A DNA stretch of 64,000 bases from Brachycybe producta (GCA_036925085.1 JAUPFP010000011.1:3127797-3191796); one strand, 5' to 3'; counted from the first letter of the stretch, positions 1 through 10,367 are shown. The notes: generated from the letters alone by a model not told the origin. Program-made: numbers and translations.

Positions 1-126
1 CTGCAAAAGACTTATTTGTCACCAGGTGGTATTCCAAGTCATAAGTAATTATAAGGTACATAAATGATAATATCTATGCTGTCCTGTAAAGTTGAGAAAT
101 CGAGATAGGTCACGTAGCACATACAA

Positions 127-330
127 CAAGCATGTCAAACTCGTGGCCCACAGTGAATTATCTTTGTGGTCCACCAAATGTAACAGTTAACAAAAGTTAA
201 TAAAAACTACATACTGTACTTTTTCGAAATAAATCTACGTTTCTATAAAAATTGAAGTTTTTTTTGCGGCCCACATAAACTTAGACCTTGTTTATTCGGC
301 CCATATTAGCCTTTGAGTTTGACATGCTTG
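127..330. mobile_element. hAT-like MITE
   Basis: The ends are inverted repeats: CAAGCATGTCAAACTCGTGG at the left and its near complement ending GACATGCTTG at the right. Eight-bp flanks ACATACAA (119-126) and ACCTACAG (331-338) match at 6 of 8 positions, as expected for a decayed 8-bp hAT target duplication. There is no coding capacity. The CA-start GTCAAACTC-GGCCC end resembles common hAT termini. The family call is an inference. Confidence 0.6.
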
Positions 331-825
331 ACCTACAGTGACGACATGTTGTAAAAGAAGCTTATTGTTTAAATGCATAATGATATGAATCACTTGATGA
401 GATTCTTTTTATTGTCAAGCCTGGTTTACATTAGGATATAAAATGGGGTTGTAGCTAGCTTTCTAGTCACAAAGATAGCTACTATACCCTTGGACAGTAC
501 TAGCCGCAGTACTTGCCACAGTATTTGGATTGTGGATTGGAAGGCAGGCTATTCACTATCCCATGGCCACCACTTCATTTTTCACTGGACTGCCCATTCT
601 CCTGCATACTAGCCAACTGTAAACAGGAGGTGGAGAAGTTTCTGGACTAGTACAAACATGAATGACATTTTTTAGTGTGAGGATACAAGATCGTCTTTGT
701 TATAAGACTGGATTCCATTGAGATGCAAGTGCTATTTTGTGTGTTAACACAACCTATCCTGGTTGTGGGATGGTACAGTGAACAGACTAGCTTCTAGGCC
801 TAGTGATTACCCTATTTATTACCCG
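331..825. other. Non-coding spacer left of element A
   Basis: No gene is supported here. The motif CCTGGTTTACATTA at 421-434 recurs inverted just beyond the right end of element A (13452-13466). The target of A may therefore have been a small inverted-repeat element. Confidence 0.5.
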
Positions 826-829
826 TAAT

Positions 830-1622
830 TGTAACGTCCCGCCGGACCGTTACAATACCCCAGTAAGTTCCACGTCAAAAAACACGAAAAACTTACCGCA
901 CAACCGGCTCCTTACGGGGACGGGACCGTACCCGTAGCCGTCTCCCACACGGTGCTCCCCGGGTTGTATCGGCTCCAGGAGCCACCCACGACGGACACGA
1001 CGAAAAACCACGCCGCCACGCCGAGAATATCGCGGTAGAACTCCGGTTCTACCGCGAGCCGACACGAAGACCGGCCGAAACAAGTCGGAAAGACGGTGGT
1101 GTTTCCCCAATACCGGAAACCCACCCTCCGCGGTACTTCCCCAAGAAAAGACACAGACACACGAGGTAAGATGAAATAAACAGTGTTTAATTGAACACTT
1201 ACGACGTGAATGATGATAAGGCAGTGATAACAATATTCACACAACTTGGCTGGTAAACTTCTACCAGCCAAGCCCCCATAAATATATACACAAGGCAAAG
1301 GCCAACAGGCCAAAAGATGAACAAGATGCACTGGCCAGTGGAGGTCTCCTTGACCTCCACCCACAGGTCTAGTCAGGTTCAAGTCCTACAACCAACTGCC
1401 CAGATCCTGTGGTTGACTAGGCCACAGGAAACCTCCAGGCAACTCCACCTGGAGGGGACAGAGGTCACTTCTGACCTCTCACCCATAGACTTCATGGTGA
1501 GAGGTCTGCTGGCACCAAAATGGCGTCCGTCCCAACAGCCTACTGTAGCTGTCAGGCAGACCACCATAGGGAAATTCGTCTGCTCAATCAAAATTAAAAA
1601 TTGAGCAGACCAGGTTGCCACA
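830..1622 (-). repeat. 3' LTR of element A
   Basis: This 793-bp terminal repeat is nearly identical to 12659-13451. On the - strand it begins TGTGGCAACC and ends CGTTACA, the usual TG...CA. A TATATATTTA stretch on the - strand (about 1277-1290) is a candidate TATA box. Short reading frames inside it are not genes. Confidence 0.95.
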
Positions 1623-1642
1623 ATCCTCTCAACTTCCCTGTT
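1623..1642 (-). other. Polypurine tract of element A
   Basis: On the - strand a purine-rich run, GGGAAGTTGAGAGGAT, directly abuts the 3' LTR. This is the expected place for the plus-strand primer of reverse transcription. Confidence 0.6.
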
Positions 1643-1992
1643 CCGTCTCGGGAACAGGTCAGTCAAGCCAGCCAGGATTGCTCCCCGAACCTGACCTTCT
1701 TAGGGACCGGACGGCTTCTCTGGCGGTGTCGCGAAAGTGGAGCCCATCCACTCCGCAGCCCACCGACGTGCCCACCACAAGCACATCTGGGTGTTACGCC
1801 ACCCAAAACCAGTATCAAAAGCTGTCCCCCTAAGACGGCTTTCCTCCAGGGCTCGGAATTCCTCAAAAGGAATATCCTGGAGTTGCGGACGCGTGCGAAG
1901 CGTCCGACTTGTTAGGAGGTCTACCAGGGCAACCGCGGGCTCGGTCTCGCACCCTGGTAGAGGCTCAGTAATGAACTGTCCAGCCATACCTC

Positions 1993-4900
1993 TTAAGTCG
2001 CATCCCAGCAAACGTTGGATGAATGGGCTGCACGCCGGGCTAGACGAACTATCCCGGCATCTAGTCCCACCACATCCAAAATAGCAAACGTTTGCTGGAC
2101 CGGATTCACGACCATAATCACCGGAAAACCTCCACAACCAAACGCCACCACATGGCGCATGTTGTATGGCGGTAGCCTCGCTACCCACGGCTCTGGAAGT
2201 GGCTCATCCAGACGGTAGTAGCCGTGGTATTGGCAACCCTCCATTCCCGGTTGGTCCTGCCAGAGACCAAGCCGGTTATTCAGATACACCTCTGCATCTG
2301 AATACGGGGGCAATGCGCCAATACGCCGTCCCTCGGCCTCAGGCCTAGGGGAGGTTGACGTTTCAGGTCCTAGGGTATCGAATACCCCACCGCCATGGAC
2401 CGGAGAGAAGGATGTACCCCTACTGGGGGTCACGGGGTCACGTTTGGCGGGAACACTAACTCCTGCAACCAAGGTTCCTTCGCCCCTAGGTGAGGGCAAA
2501 GTCACCCGGTGCAGGGTTCCCACCGCTCGAACCCGCAGGTTCGAGACCGCATCCACCTTCGGGGAGGATGGAGGCATGCCGACCAAAACGTCGCGCATCG
2601 ACCTACCATCCATCCGCGCCGCCTCTACGGGACGGGTATGGACCGGTTGACTCCCGGCCGGCGTGCTTGCCTGAGCACGCCGGGACTCCTCCTTCTCCGC
2701 CACGACGCCTCCAGTTTCGGCTCCCTGGCGCCTACTACTGGAGGGTGTCGGACTTCCCTTCCTCTCACGCTTGGACCTCTTTCGGTCCTTCTTATTTTTC
2801 TTTTTCTTCCCGTGAGAGGAAGGTTGACCATGCGTCGGGTCAGACTTAACTGACCCCGACGACTTACTGGGCCGATCAGGCTTAGGCGGGTGGTTAGCCC
2901 CCTTCGCCCTCTCGGACTCCTTCTTCGAAGGTTTTCCGGCCGGAGCCGTACTCTTCTTTGAAGAAGTGCCCTTAGCCGATGTGACAGTCGAGGACGATTG
3001 TCCGGAAACAAATCTTCCTCGACCATCCCGAAGGAGAGACTTCTCCTTCGGTGCAAGAGTCGGCTGACTCTTGCCACCAGTCGCTTTGGCTTCCGCACCA
3101 TGGGCTGGTGCACTGGAAGCCTGCATCGCCTCCCTCTCGGCGATTCGCTTCTGGCCAGCGATGGTCGTGGCACTCGCAATAGGCGGGACACCACGACCGA
3201 CAGGAGGTTCCCCTGTTTTGAGCGGACTCCGGGCGGGCATTCCCTGCAGGGGAGGGAACTCCGCAGCCCGGCGCTCAAACTCCTGCCGCTCTCCTGCACC
3301 GACCGCACGAGCGATCTGTCGGTGCAAGCTCGCTGCTTGAGCCTGAAGCCGTCTGAGCTTATCCTCTAAGCTCTCGGGCTTCCGAGGTTCGGAGGCCTTT
3401 CCTCGACCTGAGGACCTGGCCTTCTTACCTCTCGAGCTTTCAGCCACTGGTGGGGTGTGAGGGCGGGACCTCTTTTGTCCCTTACCACCACCACCACTCA
3501 CAGATTTTCCCATTTTACCGGGAGCAGGTACTGGAGGCTGGGTAGCCTTCTTCTCTGCTCGCCGGTCCCTCTTTGGGTTGTCCGACCGCCAGCCGGAGGG
3601 GCCAGCTACTGCCTCGGGCGGACCCGATCCAGCAGCCGGCTTCTCTGGCCAAGCAGCCCCTGGACAACCTTCAGGGTGGGCGAGAGTTTTCGCTCGAAGC
3701 CCCACAGCAGGCGTGAACTTCTTCAACGCCTCCTCCTTAGCTTTGAGCAGAGCCTCTCTCTCTGCGAGAGCCTTGGCTCTGGCAGTGATCCGTGCGGCTC
3801 CGGACTTTTTCTTGCGCTTCCTTGCGCCGTCCTTCCTCACCTGCACGGTTGGAAACTCCCCGACGAAGCACCGACGGTCCCCGACCAGGAAGCCACCTTC
3901 CTGGACCATGTCCCGTCTCGCTTCGTCCAACCGATCCAAGCGGTCTTCTTCTTCGGCCAAGGACACAGCCACGGCCTCCAAAGACATTGGATCGGCGGGA
4001 AGTACTCCGGGGGATCCCGTCCCAGACGGTTTACCCTCGGAGGCCGAACTACTCCCGTCAGACTCTGAAGAGCCCTCTGAAGAGGCGTTGCGGCTCCGCC
4101 ACTGCCTTGAGGCGTCAACCACCGAATCAACGGTGGTTTCGACCTCCATCTCCGTGTCAATGACTAAGGACGCTCCCAAGGAGACGTCCTCACTGTCCTC
4201 GACCACCCTAGACCAATCTAGGAGGTCTCGGACAGACGGAGACCCGGGTTCCGGGGTACTAGCGGTCACCACACCGGTAGCCGCCTTCCCACCATCAACA
4301 CCCGCTTCTGCAGACTCTCCAACCGGAGAAACTACCGCCGCCACCGACTGAACGGTGGTAGCAGCCGTATCTCTGGTAGGAGACTGCAGGTATCTGCCCC
4401 AGAAGGCTCCGACACCGGTCGGAGTCGACTGGGCAGACCCCGGACCTTCCACGGCTTCTGCCGCCGGGGAATCAACAGATTCCACGGTAGCATCCGCCGC
4501 TTCCGGCCCGCCAGATGATGGGGAGCCCTCCGATCCCGACTCCAACAGCCTTGCATCCCCGGGATGCAGCGGGCTGAGGGAGGGGGACCGTTGGCCACTC
4601 CCGTCGCCTTCCTCCTTCTCCTTCTCCGTGATGGGCCTGCGAAAAAGGGACAAAACCGTTAACAACAAGTTTTCACCATGGAAAAGTGAATTCCACGGAT
4701 TTTTACCGTGAGAATTCCTGTTTTCACCGTCCAAAGTCGGTAATTCACGGTCAAAACCGTGTTTTACCGTCTTCTTCCGGTGAAAACCACTTTTCCCCTT
4801 TCCGGAACCGGTAGAAAGAGTATTCCACGGGTTTTCACCGTGCGAATCGCGGTTTCCACCGTCCAAAGTCGGCAAACCACGGTTAAAACCATGATTAACC

Positions 4901-6207
4901 ACCTTCGGACGGTGAAAACACCCTTTCACCGAGTTCCGACGGTTGGAAAGGGCATTGCACGGACTTCTACCGTGCAAAATGCCGTTTTCACCGTCCAAAG
5001 TCGGCAATTCACGGTCCCCACCGTGTTTCACCGCCTTCGATCGGCGAAAACCACTCCCTGGCGGGCTTCTACCGTCCAAACACCGTCGAACTTGGGCCTT
5101 CCCAAGCGAAACGGCGCTCGGACGGGCTGAACCCGCCGGAAAAGTGCTTTCCATAGTGGTTTGGCCACCATGACAACAGTCATGGCGGCGAAACCACACC
5201 CACAACGTGTGTATACGGTCAATGACCGTAAAACACACCGTTAACATGTAAAAAAGAACTGCCAACAGGCAGGAGAAGGAAATACCCTTAGAGGGACTTA
5301 CTTTTTCAATGTTGCCCTCTATTTCCAGGCTTGGCCGGCCTCCTTGACGGTGAATTTTGTTCTTTTTCAAACCACGTGCGGCCGGCGTTTTTTGTTTGTT
5401 TAATTTGCAAACAAAATGGCGCCTAGCCGCCAAATTCACCGTCTTAGCGGCTAGTGGCCGTGCAGTAGCGGCTAATACGTCATCAGCCGCCTCATGCATG
5501 GTCACCATGGAGATTTCACCGTCGTCTGCCTTTTTAGGGGCAGACACACGGTGAATTCTCCTACACCAAGACTGGAATTGGTGGGTAGAGACATTTACCG
5601 TCAATTCTCTTATATTGACGGTAATGGGAGCTTTCACGGAGGTTTTTACGGGCGGATTTCTCCGTCCACGGACCGATTTGGTCGGACCTTGGACCAGACA
5701 CCTGGGGATGGGCCGCCCTGGGTTTCTACCGAAACCGTAGCTGGCCCCAAACACCGCAATGTCCGGCCGCCTCCTCTCCCAGCCGTCCGCCCAAAGCAGC
5801 GGACTGCCGGCTCTACCCCACCACGGTAGGGGCACCCACAGGGTTCCCCACAACCGGATGCTCCCTACCCGAGGGTTGTACCCACTCACCTCAAACACCC
5901 TCGGTCTCCGCGGACGGAGATTATACCGAGGAGGTGGGGGGTCATCTCCCTCGGAGTCGGTAGACTCCTGCGAAGAAACGGACGGTGGCTTTGGCGCCGG
6001 AGTCACTCCACTCCGCGCCGAAGCCTCCGTGGCATCGCTGTCTGTACCGGAGGAGGTTTCAGAGACACCAAGTCCATCTTCCTCTCTCACAGTGCAGGTG
6101 GGTATATACGGCTTCAGGTTATCAACATGAAACCGGTCGCGCACCTTCCGACCATACCCGTCTACGAACTCTATCTCGTAGACAAGGTCAGAATACCGTG
6201 CGACCAC
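1993..6207 (-). CDS. Element A extra ORF downstream of integrase
   Basis: This is a single open frame of 1404 codons. The first ~95 residues belong to the integrase tail (VVARYSDLVYEIEF, later RYNLRPRRPR) reached by a frameshift. Beyond that nothing matches a family I know. Residues about 305-330 form a hydrophobic segment. About 383-519 hold three 44-residue repeats built around GLPTLDG or ELPTLDG. About 525-1290 are Ser/Pro/Lys/Glu-rich and probably disordered, with a basic KKKKNKKDRKRSKRERK run. The last ~100 residues look globular (HGYYRLDEPLPEPWVARL, then FPVIMVVNP). A splice-acceptor-like TCCCTTTTTCGCAG on the - strand ends at about 4637, so residues ~524-1404 could come from a spliced RNA. 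The position matches env/ORF3 of other Gypsy elements, but no envelope hallmarks are visible. Function unknown. Confidence 0.7.
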   Translation of the reverse strand: MVARYSDLVYEIEFVDGYGRKVRDRFHVDNLKPYIPTCTVREEDGLGVSETSSGTDSDATEASARSGVTPAPKPPSVSSQESTDSEGDDPPPPRYNLRPRRPRVFEVSGYNPRVGSIRLWGTLWVPLPWWGRAGSPLLWADGWERRRPDIAVFGASYGFGRNPGRPIPRCLVQGPTKSVRGRRNPPVKTSVKAPITVNIRELTVNVSTHQFQSWCRRIHRVSAPKKADDGEISMVTMHEAADDVLAATARPLAAKTVNLAARRHFVCKLNKQKTPAARGLKKNKIHRQGGRPSLEIEGNIEKVSPSKGISFSCLLAVLFYMLTVCFTVIDRIHTLWVWFRRHDCCHGGQTTMESTFPAGSARPSAVSLGKAQVRRCLDGRSPPGSGFRRSKAVKHGGDRELPTLDGENGILHGRSPCNALSNRRNSVKGCFHRPKVVNHGFNRGLPTLDGGNRDSHGENPWNTLSTGSGKGKSGFHRKKTVKHGFDRELPTLDGENRNSHGKNPWNSLFHGENLLLTVLSLFRRPITEKEKEEGDGSGQRSPSLSPLHPGDARLLESGSEGSPSSGGPEAADATVESVDSPAAEAVEGPGSAQSTPTGVGAFWGRYLQSPTRDTAATTVQSVAAVVSPVGESAEAGVDGGKAATGVVTASTPEPGSPSVRDLLDWSRVVEDSEDVSLGASLVIDTEMEVETTVDSVVDASRQWRSRNASSEGSSESDGSSSASEGKPSGTGSPGVLPADPMSLEAVAVSLAEEEDRLDRLDEARRDMVQEGGFLVGDRRCFVGEFPTVQVRKDGARKRKKKSGAARITARAKALAEREALLKAKEEALKKFTPAVGLRAKTLAHPEGCPGAAWPEKPAAGSGPPEAVAGPSGWRSDNPKRDRRAEKKATQPPVPAPGKMGKSVSGGGGKGQKRSRPHTPPVAESSRGKKARSSGRGKASEPRKPESLEDKLRRLQAQAASLHRQIARAVGAGERQEFERRAAEFPPLQGMPARSPLKTGEPPVGRGVPPIASATTIAGQKRIAEREAMQASSAPAHGAEAKATGGKSQPTLAPKEKSLLRDGRGRFVSGQSSSTVTSAKGTSSKKSTAPAGKPSKKESERAKGANHPPKPDRPSKSSGSVKSDPTHGQPSSHGKKKKNKKDRKRSKRERKGSPTPSSSRRQGAETGGVVAEKEESRRAQASTPAGSQPVHTRPVEAARMDGRSMRDVLVGMPPSSPKVDAVSNLRVRAVGTLHRVTLPSPRGEGTLVAGVSVPAKRDPVTPSRGTSFSPVHGGGVFDTLGPETSTSPRPEAEGRRIGALPPYSDAEVYLNNRLGLWQDQPGMEGCQYHGYYRLDEPLPEPWVARLPPYNMRHVVAFGCGGFPVIMVVNPVQQTFAILDVVGLDAGIVRLARRAAHSSNVCWDAT
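4650..5065 (-). repeat. 44-codon tandem repeat inside the extra ORF
   Basis: Three imperfect copies of a unit of about 132 bp lie in frame, each containing VKHG or VNHG, then LPTLDG, HG, and NALS, NTLS or NSLF. At DNA level the units are rich in ACCGT/ACGGT words like those in the element's leader. Confidence 0.7.
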
Positions 6208-7277
6208 CGTACCCTCTCAGCTTTATATGCCAAGTTCCATTTCTTCGCCTGGCCGAGTTTCCCAGCCTGATCTCTTATCCACACCGGATCTCCCGGCTGG
6301 TAAAGAGGAGGCTGCACCCGGCCAGCATCATACCGTTCCTTTTGCCTTTTCTGAGCAGCCGTCAAACGTTGACGGGCCTGCTCCTCCACGGCTTGCTGGT
6401 CGGGCAAGTCGCGGCCTGGACCGTTCGGAAGGAGATTATCAATCTCCATCCGAGGCTCACGGCCAAACAACAACTGATACGGAGAGACTTGCGTACTCTC
6501 CTGGACAGCTGTGTTATAAGCCCACACGGCGGGCCGTAATTTGTCCCACCAATCACGCTGTTCCTTGAGGGGATCAAGGTACCGCTTGATGGTTTCCATT
6601 ACGGTTTTATTCGTACGCTCCGTAAGCCCATTAGCTTGCGGATGGTACGCCGTCGTGAAGTGATGCGCTATATTATAGCGCTCCCGGAACTTCAGCAGGA
6701 CTTTGCTGGAGAACTGGGACCCACGATCCGAGACAAGAGCTTTCGGTGTGCCATACACCGAAAGGATCTCGTCCTTCAGGAATTTCACAACACAGGCGGC
6801 CGTGGCCCTCCGTACCGCCCTTGCCACACCGTACCGGGTGAAATAGTCAACCATGATTAGTACATAGGTGACTCCACCCACGGAGGCAGGAAACGGTCCA
6901 ACGAAGTCCATTCCCCAGGTATCAACTGGGTACTCCGGCACAATCGGTTGGAGAAATCCCTGACTTCGCGCGAACTGTCGCGCTCTCTGACACACCAAAC
7001 ATGACTTAACATATTCGGCAGTGTCCCGCTTCATACCGATCCAGTAGAAGCGTGAGCGCAGTCTCTGGTAGGTCTTAAACATCCCGAAGTGACCAGCTTC
7101 GGGAATGTCATGTAGCTTCCTTAGGCAGAAAGCCCTGCATGACTTCGGAACTACCAGCACAGTTCTCAACCGATCCTGGATAGATCTGATGGCAAACAAC
7201 AAGTCATCTGCCACCACAAACTTGAACCGGAGGTTCGAGTTGGGGTCACGGAAGATTTCACTCTTCACTTTGGAGTA
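6171..7277 (-). CDS. Element A integrase
   Basis: The open frame from 7277 continues the RT frame after an in-frame TGA. Numbering from the Met at 7268, the HHCC zinc finger is H53, H60, C90 and C93. The DDE core is D121 (GMDFVGP), D181 (VSDRGSQF) and E217 (LTERTNK). The downstream sequence PYQLLFGREPRM and a C-terminal barrel region beginning QPGDPVWI are typical of Ty3/Gypsy integrase. The frame closes at 6171. The expected C-terminal strand sequence appears in the -1 frame from about 6210, at GAGAGGGT, so this copy carries either a one-base loss or a frameshift site. It inserts element cDNA into the genome. Confidence 0.93.
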   Translation of the reverse strand, partial: YSKVKSEIFRDPNSNLRFKFVVADDLLFAIRSIQDRLRTVLVVPKSCRAFCLRKLHDIPEAGHFGMFKTYQRLRSRFYWIGMKRDTAEYVKSCLVCQRARQFARSQGFLQPIVPEYPVDTWGMDFVGPFPASVGGVTYVLIMVDYFTRYGVARAVRRATAACVVKFLKDEILSVYGTPKALVSDRGSQFSSKVLLKFRERYNIAHHFTTAYHPQANGLTERTNKTVMETIKRYLDPLKEQRDWWDKLRPAVWAYNTAVQESTQVSPYQLLFGREPRMEIDNLLPNGPGRDLPDQQAVEEQARQRLTAAQKRQKERYDAGRVQPPLYQPGDPVWIRDQAGKLGQAKKWNLAYKAERVRWSHGILTLSTR

Positions 7278-10200
7278 TCAGTCATCGGCTTCTTGCTCCT
7301 TGACCCAATCCACCTCGGAACGGATGTGGTAAATAACCTCACCTACGTCGGCTTCGACGTATTCAGGTAAGGAAAGGTCCGCCACATCACGAACAGGATA
7401 CCGACTCAAAGCGTCGGCATCCACGTGCAGTGTTCCCTTCCTATACTGAACCTTAAACCGGTACTCTTGGAGCTGCATCTGCCAACGCCCCAACCTGCCT
7501 TGCAGGTTTTTGGCTGTCTGCAGATAGCAAAGAGCATGGTGATCAGTTACGATCACAAACTCCCGGTTAAAGAGGTAAGGACGGAATTTACCCACGGCAA
7601 ACATGACCGCCAAGCACTCCTGCTCGGTGACCGAATACCGTGTTTCCGCTCCTTTCATGAGTCGGCTTGCGTAGGCCAGAACACGGGGGACACTGTCCTC
7701 CGGTAACTTCTGGTAGACTACGACTCCCAAGCCGTACCCACTAGCGTCGGTATGGATAATTACCTCACCACGTGGATCGTACATGGTGAGTACCGGCGCT
7801 TCGGTTAAAAATGCCTTTAACCGAGCAAACGCTAGTTTGCACTGATCCGACCACTCGAAGGACGCATCCTTCTTTGTCAGATCGTGCAAAGGCCTAGCCA
7901 CCTTGGCGAAGTCCTTGATGAACCTTCGATAGTAACCGGCAAGTCCGAGAAAACTGCGGACGCCTGTCACTGTCGTCGGGACATCAAACTCCTGGACTGC
8001 CCGTACGAGATCCGGGTCCGGAGCAACTCCCTCGGCACTTACTACGTGACCGAGATAACGTACTTTGTTAAAGCCAAAGAAACATTTCTTCGGCTGGAGT
8101 TTCAGCTCCGCCCCTCGTAACAGTCCAAGGACAGTGGAGAGTCTCCCGAGAAACTGCTCGAAAGTGTTCCCAAAGACGATAATATCGTTCAGGTACACCA
8201 GACAAGTCTCCCACTTATGTCCTGCCAATAAGAGGTCTAGCGCTCTCTGCATGGTGGCTGGAGCATTGCAGAGTCCGAAAGGCATTTTCCGGAACTCAAA
8301 CAGACCTTGAGAGCAAATAAATGCCGTCTTCTCAATGTCTGGCTCAGCCATCCGAACCTGCCAGTAACCACTAGCCAGGTCCAAGGTAGCGAAGAACTTC
8401 GCACCGGCCAATGAGTCGAGCGCATCATCGATGCGAGGCAACGGATACTGATCCAGCTTTGTCTGGGCATTCAGTTTCCGGTAGTCCACGCAAAAACGAA
8501 AGCCACCATCTTTCTTGCGGACAAGCAAGATAGGGCTCGCGTAAGGACTACGCGAAGGTTGGATAACCCCTGCATCCAACATCTTCGCCACCTCTTCTTT
8601 CTCGACTGCTCTGGCCGCTGGAGCGGTTCGACGCAATCCTTCACGCACCGGAGGTTGCCCACCGGTATCGATCGTATGTTCGACCAGAGAGGTTTCACCC
8701 AACTCTGTGAAGTCGAACGCGAAATGATCCCGGCGTGCCAGCAGGAACTCTCGAAGCCGTCTCGCCTCTTCAGGCTTCAGATTGTCACCAATCTTGAGAC
8801 ACTCTTCGAGAGTGGGAGCCGTCGCCACATTGAGCACTTGGCGTCCGTTTCCGGACGCCCCTCTCAACTTAGACGAGGACTTCCCTGGTCGAACCGTCTT
8901 CTGAGTGGGGTCTCCCCCTCTCAACTTAGACGGCTCTTCCAGCCCTACCACAATGGCAGCCTCCACAGCTTGAGCCGTGGCTACACCCTCTCCTGTTTCC
9001 AGGGCAATGGGTGCATTCCCCACGTTTTCAAGCCATATATCATATGTGCCAAGCCGGTTAGCTGCGGCGATACCTGCCACGGCTAACACACCACGTCCAC
9101 CTAAGGCTTTCCGGTGCGGCTCCACGAGAAGCAGCTGGCCAGGGCCGGCATGCTCTACCAACGTCACGGATACGACACGTCGTACGTGGGCTGGTAGCCA
9201 GACATTCTCCCTCAGTCGCAGAGAACAAACTTCTCCGCGCCCGATAGAGGTTCTGGTCTCGGGCAGCTCTGGTGAAACAACGTTCACCCACCCGTCAACC
9301 TGCTCGAGTGCCGGCGGATCCACTGGGAGTTGCCGTCCCGGAGGCAAAGCCCCTGGTATCGGCGATGGAATTGCTTCCACCTCCCTAGGTTCTGCAAGCG
9401 CACGATCGGTGAATGCAGCTTGGAGGGCGTCTGGATGTGCCGTCCAGACATCCTCCCGGAAGTAAACCTTCCGGTGCACGATATCAACCATCAAGCCGAA
9501 ACGTGAGGCGTGATCAACGCCCAACAACGCTTCGCCCTCTCCTTTCACCAAAAGGAGAGGCACCTTGATGGTTTTCGTGTGGATGGTCAATTCCACATTT
9601 GTGACCCCTACTACCTCGATGGAGTGCCCACCCATTCCAAGAAGGAATGAAGGAACCGCCAGTTCCTCTATAGGCAACTCCATCACTCGTGCCGCCGCAA
9701 TGCTTAGGACCGACACATCGGCCCCGGTGTCTACGATCATCTCCAAGAGACGATCGCCTATCGACACCCACACCCTCGGTGAACCTACGTCGTAGGCCCG
9801 GCTCTGAAGCTCAGGGATGGGAACCCGCGGGCTCCCACCATCGATCTTCTGCCTCCCGTCCACCTTACCGTCCACACCGGACGGTAATCCCAGACGTGCA
9901 GAAGACTGGGGCATAGTCTCACAAACCAGAGACTCCCCAGGCCCAGCAGGAGGTATGGGCACACCAACTCCTCCCGCCTGCTCGATGATCGCACGATCCA
10001 GCACCTCACCACTAGGCATATAGGGTGAGGGGGCAAACCAGCGATCCAGCTGGCTGCACACGGCCTCCAATGTGGAGCATGGCGATGGAAATACCCACTG
10101 GGTAATTTCCGGGTCCGCAGACCTCGCCAGAGGCACCCCTGCCTTCCGCAGGACATCCACATATTTGGAGACCGCCCGGAGGTACGTCCCTCGTTCAGAG

Positions 10201-10367
10201 CTCAGGCCGTGACAGGCACCTGAGCTTTGAAGCTTTACCGGTCGCACACCACTCAGTTCGGTGGCGACCGGCGGCGGTTTAACGAGGATCTCTCCTCGTC
10301 CTCCACGAGTCGATAGTAGAACTGGCCATCGCGAACGGTGGCCAGGTACTTCCGACCCTCCAGCCAA
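7278..10367 (-). CDS. pol: Element A pol: protease, RT, RNase H (RT active site altered)
   Basis: The 1029-codon frame overlaps the gag end in the -1 frame. Translation probably enters at V29, after the slippery site at 10277-10283. Aspartic protease: MIVDTGADVSVLS (DTG 213-215) and LLGVDHASRFG. RT: VDYRKLN, LDLASGYWQ (D663) and KMPFGLCNAPATMQ. The catalytic box reads YLND (725-728) where the family has YxDD, so the first catalytic Asp is Asn (codon AAC at 8187-8189). RNase H: IIHTDASGYGLG, TEQECLAV, VTDHHAL and VDADALSR. The frame stops at TGA 7278-7280. The next codons continue in frame into integrase, so that stop looks like a nonsense change. RT in this copy is predicted to be inactive. 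Confidence 0.94.
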   Translation of the reverse strand: MAGGSEVPGHRSRWPVLLSTRGGRGEILVKPPPVATELSGVRPVKLQSSGACHGLSSERGTYLRAVSKYVDVLRKAGVPLARSADPEITQWVFPSPCSTLEAVCSQLDRWFAPSPYMPSGEVLDRAIIEQAGGVGVPIPPAGPGESLVCETMPQSSARLGLPSGVDGKVDGRQKIDGGSPRVPIPELQSRAYDVGSPRVWVSIGDRLLEMIVDTGADVSVLSIAAARVMELPIEELAVPSFLLGMGGHSIEVVGVTNVELTIHTKTIKVPLLLVKGEGEALLGVDHASRFGLMVDIVHRKVYFREDVWTAHPDALQAAFTDRALAEPREVEAIPSPIPGALPPGRQLPVDPPALEQVDGWVNVVSPELPETRTSIGRGEVCSLRLRENVWLPAHVRRVVSVTLVEHAGPGQLLLVEPHRKALGGRGVLAVAGIAAANRLGTYDIWLENVGNAPIALETGEGVATAQAVEAAIVVGLEEPSKLRGGDPTQKTVRPGKSSSKLRGASGNGRQVLNVATAPTLEECLKIGDNLKPEEARRLREFLLARRDHFAFDFTELGETSLVEHTIDTGGQPPVREGLRRTAPAARAVEKEEVAKMLDAGVIQPSRSPYASPILLVRKKDGGFRFCVDYRKLNAQTKLDQYPLPRIDDALDSLAGAKFFATLDLASGYWQVRMAEPDIEKTAFICSQGLFEFRKMPFGLCNAPATMQRALDLLLAGHKWETCLVYLNDIIVFGNTFEQFLGRLSTVLGLLRGAELKLQPKKCFFGFNKVRYLGHVVSAEGVAPDPDLVRAVQEFDVPTTVTGVRSFLGLAGYYRRFIKDFAKVARPLHDLTKKDASFEWSDQCKLAFARLKAFLTEAPVLTMYDPRGEVIIHTDASGYGLGVVVYQKLPEDSVPRVLAYASRLMKGAETRYSVTEQECLAVMFAVGKFRPYLFNREFVIVTDHHALCYLQTAKNLQGRLGRWQMQLQEYRFKVQYRKGTLHVDADALSRYPVRDVADLSLPEYVEADVGEVIYHIRSEVDWVKEQEADD

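Noticed and set aside
837..1666. ORFs of 95-156 codons repeated at 12.68-13.45 kb
   Set aside because: They lie wholly inside the LTRs of element A and are duplicated with them.
3457..4711. + strand frames of 118-257 codons
   Set aside because: They are shadows of the - strand extra ORF of element A, with no independent features.
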